Assembly (NCBI GenBank): GCA_964016985.1
Contig: OZ024833.1
Span: forward strand, 65,767,985 to 65,831,984
Source: Anodontia alba
Taxonomy: Eukaryota > Mollusca > Bivalvia > Lucinida > Lucinidae
Direction of reading: 5' to 3'
DNA: 64,000 bases
Shown here: piece after piece, positions 9,429 to 19,461 of the stretch
Layout of the letters: every line of letters begins with the position of its first letter
Numbering within the stretch: the stretch's first letter is position 1
Notes under the pieces: generated by a model
Told to the model about the DNA's origin: nothing
Databases searched by the model: none
What the model saw: only the letters and a program-made list of their open reading frames with translations
Translations under genes and position numbers: made by a program

Positions 9429-9545
9429 TTAACCACTTAGAGGACTAAGCCTGCCCAGGAAAAGTGGGTTTAGGTAAACTGACCGGCTCAACATGACCCT
9501 AATAAGTTGACTGGGCAATAAAATCTCAATTCAATCAATTTTTTT
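9429..9545 (+). repeat. tRNA-derived SINE, right part
   Basis: Continuation of the SINE broken at 5469: TTAACCACTTAGAGGACTAAG through CTGCCCAGGA, AACTGACCGG, CTCAACATGACC and TTGACTGGGC to AAAATCTCAATTCAATCAA. It matches the 3' region of the complete copy at 19158-19461. Confidence 0.85.
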
Positions 9546-9620
9546 TTATTTTTTAGAGAAAATAAGGCTTGACTTTGCATGTGAATTGTCTGCCTAGCAT
9601 ATCAGATATATGTAGTAGAT

Positions 9621-10130
9621 TTTTCTGCTTTGTGTCCAAGAGGTTGTGGGTTCGATCCCCGGCTGAGTCATACCAAAGACTTTAAAAATGGTACTAGCTG
9701 CTCTTTTGCTTAGCACTCAGCATTAACCCTTGTCCTGCTGAACCCAGATATACCCTGACTTTGCACAGTGTAGATCCAGATCAGTTGGCAGAAGCCAACT
9801 GATCTGGATCTGCACTGTTTGCCATTTAGTATGTGAATTGATATCAACAATATCAATTAATCTGATTGGCTGAAAATTAGAAGTGGGTGTGGCTTCTTAA
9901 TTTATTCAGCAGGACAAGGGTTAAGGATGTAGAGCAGGAACTTGCTAGCCCAGTGTCAGTATAATGTGACTGGGTGGAATATCATGTCATGTGTATGGGG
10001 CATATTTCTGTGAGGCAGCACTCTAAAAGTGAGCATGGATCATCCTGCCACATACAAACACTGTAGCATTATGACTGAAAGATTGTTGTAAGTGACATAA
10101 AACCTGAATAAAATAAACAAACAAACAAAT
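9621..10130 (+). repeat. Second SINE family, split by a MITE
   Basis: 9648-9665 (GGGTTCGATCCCCGG) is a B-box-like tRNA motif. The body runs to 9722 and resumes at 9925 (GGATGTAGAGCAGGAAC), ending at 10130 in AAAACCTGAATAAAATAAAC and an AAAC-type tail. The interruption is the TTAA MITE at 9723-9924. It is not the same family as the SINE at 5296. Confidence 0.6.
9723..9924. repeat. TTAA MITE, CCCTTGTCCTGC type
   Basis: TTAACCCTTGTCCTGCTGAA at the left and GCAGGACAAGGGTTAA at the right, each ending in TTAA, with the inner stem GATCCAGATCAGTTGGC. It interrupts a SINE, so its boundaries are well defined. Confidence 0.88.
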
Positions 10131-10220
10131 GTAGTAGAATCTCTGTTGTGTCACAATGCAAACATGAAGTTACAAAAAATTAATATCCTTGTAAAGAGGG
10201 ATTTGAAACCTGTCAGTCCC

Positions 10221-10575
10221 TTAAACCTTTACCACTCTCTGGACAGATTCAGCAGATAACAAACCAGTGTTATTTTTCTTATTTTTCTCAGAAAACAGGA
10301 TTTGAAATGTCTTGAAAATTGTCTCCATTGGAGACAATTTGCATGATATGTCAAATCCTGTTTTCTGGGAAAAATAAGAAAAGTGTCATTGATTTGTCGT
10401 CTGCTAAAAATTTAATCGAGACTGCTAAGCATGAAGCAAAGCACCAGGCAAAAAAAGATCTTTCAATAAATAAATGTTATTTTCCTTATTTTTTTTTATT
10501 TCCAGCAAAAAGGACATTTCATGCAGATTGTCTCCTGTCAAACCCCGTTTTCTGGGGAAAATAAGAATAATACAA
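10221..10575. repeat. Fold-back with GACATTTCATGCAAATTG stem
   Basis: Palindromic core GAAATGTCTTGAAAATTGTC, TCCATTGGAGACAATTTGCA, then repeats ending TTTTCTGGGGAAAATAAG. A second half unit (ACATTTCATGCAGATTGTCTC) lies at 10513-10535. Related copies are at 43355-43560 and 56285-56455. Confidence 0.65.
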
Positions 10576-10611
10576 TGAACCTCAAAATAATACATGTATG
10601 TTCTGAAAATT

Positions 10612-10820
10612 TTAACCCTTGTCCTGCTGAATAAATTAAGATTCCACGCCCACTTCTAGTTTTCAGCCAATCAAATTACTAGATCCAGATTGTTGATATA
10701 AATTCACATACTTAATGGCAAACAGTGCAGATCCAGTTGGCTTCTGAAGAAGCCAACTGATCTGGATCTGCACTGTTTGCAAAGGCAGGGTATATCCAGG
10801 TTCAGCAGGACAAGGGTTAA
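10612..10820. repeat. TTAA MITE, CCCTTGTCCTGC type
   Basis: Inverted copy relative to 4942-5160: it starts TTAACCCTTGTCCTGCTGAA, continues TAAATTAAGATTCCACGCCC and ends AGCAGGACAAGGGTTAA. TTAA is present at both edges. Confidence 0.88.
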
Positions 10821-10859
10821 TACCAGCATAGCAAGTTACAAAGGAAATCACAGTGGAGT

Positions 10860-11300
10860 GTAGACTGAATGAACTCCCCCACACTGTATATTGGAAGATT
10901 CTAATTTTGATTTTAGGTATGTCAGGCCATGTAATTTAGATATTCCTAGAGAAAAATGATTGAACTATTTGCAAACAGTGAAGACCCTGATCAGATGCCG
11001 CATTCTGTGGCATTTGATCTGGATCTGCACTGTTTGCCATTTACCCTTTTGGTTGTCTCCAGACTACAATAGGTTAACCCATTTTAGACTGGGGACCCCC
11101 CGAAAGGGGAATTGGCAAACAGTGCAGACCCAGATCAGACACTGCAAATGCAGCATACTATTTAGGGTCTTCACTGTTTTCAGTAACAGAATTTCTATAA
11201 AACATAGTAATAATAAAAACTAACTAGACATCCGACTATTAGAAATAGACTGGTCCAAAGAGTTGTGGTAGAAGAGACCACTAGACATAAATCAATTATA
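10860..11300. repeat. Two adjacent GATC-stem MITEs
   Basis: 10866-11077 resembles 11742-12021 (CACACTGTATATTGGAAGAT, ATGTCAGGCCATG, CAAACAGTGAAGACCCTGAT) and ends AATAGGTTAA. 11074-11300 starts TTAACCCATTTTAGACTGGG, contains GGCAAACAGTGCAGACCCAG and is a relative of 56948-57116. The shared TTAA at 11074-11077 suggests tandem insertion at one target. Confidence 0.65.
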
Positions 11301-11323
11301 TACATGTACTCTGTTTATTGCAG

Positions 11324-11399
11324 GTGTCCTTTTGGAACTGACATCTCAATGGAGGTAGCCCAGATGAATATAAAGTTCAGACCTGTCAAACTATCTTAA
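11324..11399 (+). CDS. OSGEPL1: OSGEPL1 terminal exon
   Basis: Last exon, after the acceptor TTTATTGCAG. Its first base completes an Arg codon from 4737. It then encodes CPFGTDISMEVAQMNIKF and a few more residues before TAA at 11397-11399. The CPLG/CPFG-TDIS motif is characteristic of the OSGEPL1 C-terminus. The three upstream junctions keep frame through to this stop, which supports the four-exon model. No close AATAAA signal was identified, so the 3' UTR extent is unknown. Confidence 0.85.
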
Positions 11400-11741
11400 G
11401 GGAAATGGTTACACTTTCAGGGGAGATAACTCTATCTGAATTAGTTTTGCCTCCCTTCTGAAAGGGATGTATGGTAAATTTCCTAAAACTTCCAAAGCTT
11501 TCTTTTAAACATTTTTGTCCTTAATCTGCTTTTTATGCAGTTGTTTCTTGAAATACTTAGTGGAATGGCAAACAATGTAGACCCTAATCAGACTTCAGGA
11601 GCAGTCTTATCTAGGTCTACACTGTTTGTATATGTCATTATGTCGGACTCTTTTGGTGCACCAGTTTAGGATATTTACCACTCAAAAGGGGAAGAATTTA
11701 ATCCCCTACATTCAGGTTCTTTTGGAGAATGACTATTCACC
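11400..11741. other. Likely OSGEPL1 3' UTR and repeat
   Basis: Downstream of the OSGEPL1 stop. 11465-11640 matches 3155-3290 in part (GTATGGTAAAT, CTGCTTTTTATGCAGTTGTT) and holds an inner stem (GGCAAACAATGTAGACCC to GGTCTACACTGTTTG). No coding sequence seen. Confidence 0.5.
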
Positions 11742-11788
11742 TTAACCCATCTTAGACTCAATAGACTGACTCACCTTCTCCCACTCCC

Positions 11789-11819
<31 letters not shown>

Positions 11820-12021
11820 ACTATATATATTGGAAGATTCCAATTTCAGTTGTAGGTATGTCAGGTTATGTGATTTAGATGCTCCTAGAGAGAAATGGCT
11901 TAATTACTTCCAAACAGTGGAGACCCTGATCAGATGTCGCTTTCTTTGGCATCTGATCTGGATCTGCACTGTTTGCCGGTTACCCTTTAGTGGATCTCCA
12001 GACATTTTAAAATGGGTTAAG
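11742..12021. repeat. TTAA MITE, CCCATCTTAGAC type
   Basis: Begins TTAACCCATCTTAGAC and ends AAAATGGGTTAA. It holds a C run and (CA)n tract at 11788-11820, the conserved ATTGGAAGATTCCAATTTCA block and an inner stem (CAAACAGTGGAGACCCTGAT with its inverse). Relatives are at 44067-44290 and, in inverted orientation, 40655-40855. Confidence 0.8.
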
Positions 12022-13072
12022 GAGAATGAATGTACTTGGTTGTTTATCCACCATCTTTTAAAAGGGAGAACTTTTGTGACTTCCTGTAAGCATTCTTGCA
12101 CACCAAATTTGTTGTAAAAAGGGGGGCCACTCTAAAAGGATTATTTTGCTTCCCTTGCAAAGGGGGTTGTTGGGACCTTTGGGCTTTGTGGGACTTGATG
12201 TGCAGGAAAGTAAGCAGGGAGTCTCAAAAGTTGCCACCCCTTCTCCCAACACACACACACACACACCTTGTAAAAGATAAGCAAACAGCATGGTAAACTG
12301 TTTATAAACAATGTGGTGAACAAGGTTTTGGTTTTGATTTGTGTTTTTCTCTCATCATGTAGAGAATGTTAGCCTATTTTCAAAAAAAAAAAATAATAGT
12401 TTCTGAACAATTTTACACAACTTTTGTCAATGCTTGTTGATTGTATCATGCATATTTTTTGGAAGACTGGAGCTTCGTTTGAGGGTGGTTGGGTGTGGCG
12501 AAGGTGTCATGTATCTTACGTCACCTGGGCGTCCATCAGATATTGGCTTACAGTTGGACAAGGCCTGCTATCCTTGTAGCAGGTAAGGGTAGAGGGGAAA
12601 TGGTTCTATTTCTTCTGTTTCTTCACTGTCATTCCTGTTCCTCTTTCTTCCCTGTCCCTCACTTTCATCTCCTCTACTATCTTTTCTATCTCTTCTCCCT
12701 TTCTCTGGGAGACGACACAAAATGACCCACAAGGGTTGACGTGTCGTTAAACCCTAACACAATCAATTTCTACCAGAAAGCATCATCTGCAAAGACATTA
12801 AATATAATTTTATGTGAAAATGAAATACATGTGTATTTTGTTGAGCATTGTATTGTGCAGGTTCGTGAGTCATTGTGCCTACAACTTTGAAGAAGTTGGA
12901 GGAGCATATTTCTTTTAGGTTGTTTGCAATCCACAGGTCAGTTCGTCAGTGCATTGTCATGCTTTTTTAGTAGATATCTCAATAACCATTTGAGCCAGGG
13001 CCTGCCTTGAAACTTTGTAAGCTCATTGGGGCTAAGGAGAGGATCACCTGATTAACTTTAAACAAAAATCTG
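12022..13072. other. Non-coding, SINE-like tail
   Basis: No gene recognised. 12250-12268 is a short (CA)n. 12455-12770 looks like a SINE whose 3' end is GACGTGTCGTTAAACCCTAA then CACAATCAA, a layout common in mollusc SINEs. 12870-13060 has text like the arrays inside H1 (GATATCTCAATAACC, GGCCTGCCTTGAAACTTTG). ORFs here are incidental. Confidence 0.45.
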
Positions 13073-13164
13073 GGCCTGGTTGTTCAAAGCGTTGTTAGCT
13101 TAACGAGCTCGTTAAGGGTCATTTCGTTAACTGTTTTAGCGGATTCAATACACAATATTCTAAG
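13073..13164. repeat. Partial GGGCC-TTGTTCAAAGC MITE
   Basis: GGGCCTGGTTGTTCAAAGCG, GCTTAACGAGCTCGTTAAGG and TAGCGGATTCAATACACAAT match the inner and right part of 2903-3148 in inverted orientation. The rest is missing and the break runs straight into the GAT/AAT minisatellite at 13165. Confidence 0.75.
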
Positions 13165-13415
13165 GCTCAGAGTAATAATAATAATAATATATGTAATAGT
13201 GATGGTGATGATGATGATGATGATGACGAATGTTCAATGATGATGATTATGATGCAGAAGCAGTTTTTTTAGCTCACCTGAGACTCAGGATAATAATAAT
13301 AGTACATGTAATGATGATGATGATGATGATAATGGATGTTCAGTGATGATGGTTATGATGCAGAAGCAGTTTTTTAACCCACCTGAGACTCAGGATAATA
13401 ATAATAGTACATGTA

Positions 13416-13450
<35 letters not shown>

Positions 13451-13730
13451 AATGGATGTTCAGTGATGATGGTTATGATGCAGAAGCAGTTTTTTAACCC
13501 ACTTGAGACTCAGGATAATAATAATAATACATGTAATGATGATGATGATGATGATGATAATGGATGTTCAGTGATGATGATTATGATGCAGAAGCAGTTT
13601 TTTAACCCACCTGAGACTCAGGATAATAATAATAGTACATGTAATGATGATGATGATGATGATGATGATAATGGACGTTCAATGATGATGATTATGATGC
13701 AGAAGCAGTTTTTAGCCCACCTGAGCCTGG
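13165..13730 (+). repeat. Minisatellite, about 110-120 bp units with (GAT)n
   Basis: About five units, each GACTCAGGATAATAATAATA, GTACATGTAATGATGATG..., AATGGATGTTCAGTGATGAT, GATGCAGAAGCAGTTTTTTA. Length differences come from the (GAT)n tract. The ORF at 13343-13789 (N-rich and D-rich blocks) is a by-product of the array. Confidence 0.85.
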
Positions 13731-13959
13731 TAATTACTTGCTATTCATTATCTGTCATCTGCCTGTTTACAGCAAAAAATAATGCTTGACATTTCAAGTG
13801 ATTCATTTGTCTAACAGGTGATTCACATGACATACATGTATTAATAGACTTATTTACTCTGAAAAACAAAATCAGCATAGTATCTGCTGCCGATTGGATC
13901 TTTAAGGTTAAAACTTTAAATGCCTCGCAACATGAGAAATCATTCCTTTTGACGTGTAT

Positions 13960-14242
13960 TTCAAAAGCATGCCTTTTCAAATATATTGAGAATTTTACCA
14001 CCAAAAAAAATGAAAACTTTCAGATGAAAAATTCTGATATTTTTCATATTTCTGCTCAAAACATAGATTGTGGGTACTTGTTAGAACTGCCTCGAAGAGG
14101 TGGTTCTAACAAGTACCCACAATCTATGTTTTTAAGCAGAAATAAGAAAAATAATGTATACCCCTATAAACCCCCGTTTTACTATACATGTATAAAAGTG
14201 GGTTTTAAGGGGGTAAAATTATACAGGCATGTTTTCTTGATG
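13960..14242. repeat. Fold-back B copy, full length
   Basis: The ends are diverged (AAAAGCATGCCTTTTCAAAT at left, CAGGCATGTTTTCTTGATG at right). The core palindrome GATTGTGGGTACTTGTTAGA, ACTGCCTCGAAGAGGTGGTT and its inverse is clear, flanked by TATTTCTGCTCAAAACA and AAGCAGAAATAAG. One side arm contains CCCCCTTAAAACCC-type text. No coding sequence. Confidence 0.85.
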
Positions 14243-14496
14243 GGGCCCAATGAAGACTCATCTGATGAGAGTCTTCATTGTCCCTTTGAAGAAACTGCAT
14301 CCTTGGCTATACATAAGGTGCCCAGTGTAGATTCTGATCAGTCTGCATGAACACACAGGCTGATCTGAACCTTCGTGGGGCACACCCCATGTCTGAAAAT
14401 ACATTTCTGATGTTGCTGCTCAGATGTACTGTAATAAACTATTGCAAGCCATAGCTCTTAATAAGATGTTTTTTCAATCCAAAAATTGATATTTTT
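14243..14496. other. Short stems, no gene
   Basis: Contains two small imperfect stems (GAAGACTCATCTGATGAGAGTCTTC near 14253, described by position; and GATCAGTCTGCATG with CAGGCTGATC near 14336-14366). The right edge, AAAAATTGATATTTTT, reads as the left arm of the fold-back A copy split by H1. Confidence 0.5.
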
Positions 14497-17291
14497 AGCT
14501 CACCTGAGCTATGCTCAGGATGAGCTATACTGATCATTTTTTGTCCGTTGTCCATGCCTATATATGGTAAAAATCTTTAAAAATCGTCTTCTCCAGAACC
14601 AAGGATGCCTTGGGGCTGAATCTTTGCACAAATCATCGGGGACGAGAGGTCTACCAAAATTGCTAAAATAATGATCATACATTGACATTTGACCTTTTTA
14701 CGATGAGGTCAAGTTTGCTTCCCTATGCATTTCTATGGGCACCATACATCTGTATGGGAAAAATGTTGAGAATTTCAAAACGACCTCTCTGAAGCCTCTG
14801 GGCCAATGTTGCTCAAATTTTAAGTGGAGCCTCCTTGGGGCAGGGGAATAAAAGATTGCTAAATGGTTGCGGTCCATTGACCAAGATGGCCGCCATGCCT
14901 GTATATGGTAAAAACCTTTAAAACTCTTCTTCTCCAGAACAGAGGATGCCTTGGGGCTGAATCTTTGCACAAATCATCAGGGATGGGAGGTCTACCAAAG
15001 TTGCTGAAATGATGGTCGTACATTGACTTTTGACCTTTTTACAGCAAGGTCAAGTTTCGTATGCATTTGTATGGGCTCCATATATTTGTATGGAAAAAAT
15101 GTTGATAATTTCAAATGACCTCCTTTGAAGCCTCTGGGTCAGTGTTGCTCAAATTTCATGTGGAGCCTCCTTGGTGCAGGGGAACGAAAGATTTCTAAAA
15201 TGGTCATGTCCATTGACCAAGATGGCTGCCATGCCCATATATAGTAAAAACCTTTAAAAATCTTCTTATCCAGAATTAAATAAGCCCCGGGGCCTAATCT
15301 TTGCACAAATCATCGGGGACAGGAGATCTACCAAAATTGCTAAAGTGATGGTCCTACATTGACGTTTTACGGCAAGATCAAATTTGCTTCCCCATGCATT
15401 TGTATAGGTCCTAGACAGTTATATGGGAAAGATATTGAGAATTCATATTTTGGACATCTCCTCTATAATCCAGTTGAATCTAAACTTGATGATTAGCATG
15501 AGGGTGCTTAGTAGACACAAAATAGCTAAATGAACCAATAGAAAATCCAAGATGGCCAATACAGCCGCCATCTTGAAAATCAATTTTCGACATCTCTTTC
15601 CAAACCTTTGGTCGGTTTGAGCATAAACTTGCTCTGTAGCAACAGGATGACTTCTGGATCGAAACGAGCTAAAATTGTGTCGATCAGAAATCCAAGATGG
15701 CCACAATGGTTCCGCTCCATTGAACAAGATGACTGTCAGAACTAAAAATAGAAGATCTTCAAACCATATCTTGTCCTTGGCCAATGGCCCAATTTCAAAA
15801 TATTTGCACAGAAGTGTTCCTCCCATGGCCCTCTACCAAAATTACTAAAATGGTTCCGCTTGGCTGAACAAAATGGCGACCAGAGCTAAAAATAGAAAAC
15901 CTTTAAAAGACATCTCCTCGGGAGTCAGTGACCCGATTTCAAAGTAATTTCATAGGTGTTCCTCTTATGGCCCTTTACCATAATTGCTAAAATAGTTCAG
16001 CTCGGCTGAATAAAATGGCTATGAAAGCTAAAAATAGAAAAACCTTGAAAGGACATCTCCTCCTTGGCCAGTGGCCTGATTTCAAAATGATTTCCCAGAA
16101 ATGTTCCTCTTATCCCCCTTTACCAAATTGCCAAAATGGTTCTGCTCTGCTGAACAAAATAGTCACCAGAGCTAAAAATAGAAAAACCTTTAAAGGACAT
16201 CTCCGTGGCCAGTGGCCAGTGGCCAAATTTCAAAATAATTTCACATCAGTGTTCCTCTTATGCCCCTTTACCAAAATTGCTAAAATGGTTCTGCTCAGCT
16301 GAACAAAATGGTTGCCAGAGCTAAAAATAGAAAAAAAATATTTAAAGGACATTTCTCTAAGGCCAGTAGTCGATTTCAAAATAATTTCACAGATATGTTT
16401 CCCTTATGTCTTCTTACCAAAATTGCTAAAATGGTTCCACTAGGTTGAAGAAAATGGCAACCAGTGCTAAAAATTGATAAGAAGCAGGCTCTGCAGCGTC
16501 TTCTTTCCCTGCTGGTGCTGCACAGTCTTTCCCTGCGAGTGCATCACATGGTCTCCTTTCCCTGCTGGTGCTTCATATGGTCCTCTTTCCCTGCTGGTGC
16601 TTCATATGGTCTTCTTTCCCTGCTGGTGCTTCATATGGTCTTCTTTCCCTGCTGGTGCTTCATATGGTCTTCTTTCCCTGCTGGTGCTTCACAGTCTTTA
16701 CCTGCAGGTGCATCACATGGTCCTCTTTCCCTGCTGGTGCTTCATATGGTCTTCTTTCCCTGCTGGTGCTTCATATGGTCTTCTTTCCCTGCTGGTGCTT
16801 CACAGTCTTTACCTGCAGGTGCATCACATGGTCTCCATTCCCTGCTGGTGCTTCATATGGTCTTTCCAGGCTGGTGTTTCACAAATTTCCTATTTAAAGT
16901 TTTGCCATAACAACCAAACAAAATGATCACCTTTAATTGAGATATCTCAGGCCATGATACCATCATTTCCACATGCTATCTTTTTAGTTATGCCTCTTTG
17001 CAAAAAAATTGCAATGAAATCTTGTAAGCAAGATATCTCAAAAAACTGTTTGAGCTATTTTATTGAAACTGATATGGATAAGTAGATGACCCAATTAACT
17101 TTTGAGAAAAATGTGATTTTTTTGCCCTTTTGAAAATTTCAGCATTTTAACCTTGTAAAGCAAGATATCTCAAAAACTGTTAAAGCCATTGCCTTGAAAC
17201 TTGACAGGCTGATAGGGAATGAGGAGTAAATGACCTGATTAACTTACAGCAGTTAACTCAGGTGAGCGGTGTGGCCCATGGGCCTCTTGTT
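14497..17291 (+). mobile_element. Tandem-core element H1
   Basis: A 2.8-kb element from AGCTCACCTGAGCTATGCTC to GGTGAGCGGTGTGGCCCATG then GGCCTCTTGTT. The right end carries a short GGCCC/GGGCC hairpin before CTTGTT. Inside are successive unrelated arrays: about 335-bp units (14547-15440, CCATGCCTATATATGGTAAA), about 140-bp units (15540-16450, AGCTAAAAATAGAAAAACCT), a 29-bp minisatellite (16493-16890) and repeated CAAGATATCTCAAAAACTGT blocks (16930-17250). No protein is encoded. The terminal hairpin, T-rich target and tandem core resemble non-autonomous Helitron/Helentron-type elements; that class is inference. It splits a fold-back A copy. Confidence 0.75.
16493..16890 (+). repeat. 29-bp minisatellite within H1
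   Basis: About thirteen units of CTTCTTTCCCTGCTGGTGCT plus TCATATGGT with variants (TTCACAGTCTTTACCTGCAG, GTGCATCACATGG). Because 29 is not a multiple of three and the unit has no stop, all three plus-strand frames stay open over 300-450 bp. The ORFs at 16464-16926 are therefore artefacts. Confidence 0.9.
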
Positions 17292-17397
17292 CTTATTTTG
17301 CCACAAAAAAATATGTTGTGGATACTCATTAGAAGCGTCTGACTGAGGTGCTTCTAATGAGTACCCACAACATGTTTTTGTGGAGAAATAAGAATAT
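17292..17397. repeat. Fold-back A copy, right part
   Basis: CTTATTTTGCCACAAAAAAA, ATATGTTGTGGATACTCATT and the inverse ending TTTTTGTGGAGAAATAAG. Its expected left edge (AATTGATATTTTT) is at 14480-14496, on the other side of H1. Confidence 0.8.
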
Positions 17398-18299
17398 TTA
17401 CCTGATACCCACTCTTATCAAGACCTATGGCAAGCCAGAACATGTGAAAAGAGACCTTGTTGCAAATGTGGGCAAGAAGGACCAGATTAGCTAGCCCATT
17501 TGTGCAGACTGATCAGGGTTTCCAGCTAACAGAACCTTTCAATACTGTAAAATCATGTCCCCTTACCAGCTGCTGAGGAGTTGGGGCTGGGGTAGGATTG
17601 GGGATGGTGCATATTGTTTTAGGTTCAGATCATGTTGGTGATATCACTTGAACCGGCTGGCAGAGTTTCATCCAAGTTGCAGAGATATATAATTGAGACA
17701 AGCTTTAGAGCTGATAAGATTTTGGTGACCTTGACCTTTTATCAATGTCAGTAAAGGGCAAATACATATTGTGTCATATTTGTGTCAGATGTACATGGAG
17801 GGGTACCTCAATTTTTCTGAAAAAAAAAAAATGGGTGTAGATAAAAGACGACGGGAGAAGGCCCTGATCAGCTGTTCACATCTGTTGATTTCTTACATTC
17901 TGGCTCATATATGTAAACGATATAAAAAGAGTGAAGAATAAATCGCAATTTTCTAAATTTTGTATTTCTTGTTTTTATTCACATTTCAATACAATTTTCC
18001 ACTATTGTCATGTTCGCACCAAGTATTGGGGCAGACAAGAGTAGACCAATATCAGATGCTGCAGAATTTGGCTTCCCATCAGGGTCGGCATTATGTTTGT
18101 CACTCAGTAAGTATTTTTAACTACATAAGACACTTTAAGTTACTGCTTCTGTATAGCTATTAACTGAATCTGTGTAGCAATATCTCGGATAGATGGAGCT
18201 CTCAATCCCTGGTCGGCAATCCATCTTGGAGTCGGCAACTACAAACAATACCTGCATATCTAGATTTGCCTGTTCCAGTAATGTAAAGTCTGCTTCAGC
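17398..18299. other. Non-coding DNA before LINE-1
   Basis: No gene recognised. 17400-17800 is unique-looking, AT-rich DNA. 18025-18107 (AAGTATTGGGGCAGACAAG to CACTCA|GTAAGTA) could be a short exon with a good donor, but no acceptor or homology is convincing; it may be the 5' region of the LINE that follows. Confidence 0.4.
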
Positions 18300-19157
18300 A
18301 GCTGGGGCGGAGGAAATCATTACTATGATTCAACGACCCAAACGGCGATGCAGCAGCATGTTGTGGAGCATGGAGAGCATGACAAGGTACAACAGGTAGT
18401 TGGTAGAGAACTTGACAGATACAAAGTCAAGATTGCAGCTTTGAGTGAGACTCGTCTTGCAGAGGAATGGCTTTTAAACGAAGTTGGTGCTGGTTACACT
18501 TTCTTCTGGAGTAGATGCAAGAAAGAAGAGCGGCTTGCAGCAGGAGTAGGATTTGCTTGTCAGCAAGATCTCAGGACTTCCAAAAGGCATAAATGACCGC
18601 CTGATGATGCTGAGGCTTCCCTTGTCTGGCAAGAGCCATGCAACAATTTTAAGTGCCTGTGCACCCACATTGACAAACCCAAATTAGGGTAAAGTTCTAT
18701 GACAAACTCATCCTCCTCGGGGACTTCAATGCCAGAGTGGGCACAGGCCACCAAACCTGGGAAGGAGTGATTAGAACTGAAGGACTAGGAAAGTGCAATG
18801 GCAATGGCCTCCTCCTTTTAAGGAAGTGTGCAGAGCATGATCATCAACACAGTCTTCCGTCTACCAACTTGCAACAAGACATCATGGATGCACCCTCGCT
18901 CCAAATACTAGCATCTTATTGACTGACAGACAGGATGTCAGGAGTGACAAAGACTGTGTGTGGTGCAGACTGTTGGACAGGTCAGACAACGGGCTTGTTG
19001 TCAGCAAACTCAACTGCGCAGTCAATCTGTACGGTGACCACAAGGCAAGAAAATACCAAAGAGACCGGATGTCTCCAAGCTAAAACAAGACAGCAAAAGG
19101 CAAGCATTCATCAATGATATCTGCAGCCATTTAAATGCACTGGAACACAGTTCAGAG

Positions 19158-19461
19158 CCGGCCTCGGTGGCTCAGTTGGATGCGCCATCCGACTGGAGAC
19201 CAGGAGGTCGCGTGTTCAACCCCCGCTGAGGTCGGCAACATTCTTTCGTGGAGATTGCTCATGAAATATTTTCTACGGTCATTCTCTCCTTTCCGCTAAT
19301 TCAAGAAGGGCAGTTGTCAGTTTCTAGTGAAAGAATGTGCACAGTACTGGTTAACCGCTTACAGGACTAAGCCTGCCCAGTAAACGTGTGGTTAGGTAAA
19401 CTGACCGCGCTCGACATGACCCCATTGGGTTGACTGGGCCGTAAAACCTCAACACAAACAA
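19158..19461 (+). repeat. tRNA-derived SINE, complete, with 13-bp TSD
   Basis: Complete SINE inserted in the LINE. The perfect target duplication ACACAGTTCAGAG lies at 19145-19157 and 19462-19474. The tRNA-like head has an A box (TGGCTCAGTTGG) and a B box (GTGTTCAACCC), and is followed by a conserved body (AACATTCTTTCGTGGAGATT, CTGCCCAGTAAACGTGTGG). The tail is AACCTCAACACAAACAA. This copy defines the family's ends. Confidence 0.95.

Noticed and set aside
13343..13789. ORF with poly-Asp and poly-Asn blocks
   Set aside because: Encoded by the (GAT)n/(AAT)n minisatellite; block lengths follow the DNA array.
16464..16926. Three overlapping plus-strand ORFs of 109-150 codons
   Set aside because: They follow a stop-free 29-bp minisatellite inside H1; because 29 is not divisible by three, all frames stay open. 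No protein signal.
19170..19240. A true tRNA gene at the SINE head
   Set aside because: A and B boxes are present, but the unit continues into a SINE body with target duplications and recurs at several sites, and a proper anticodon arm could not be folded with confidence.
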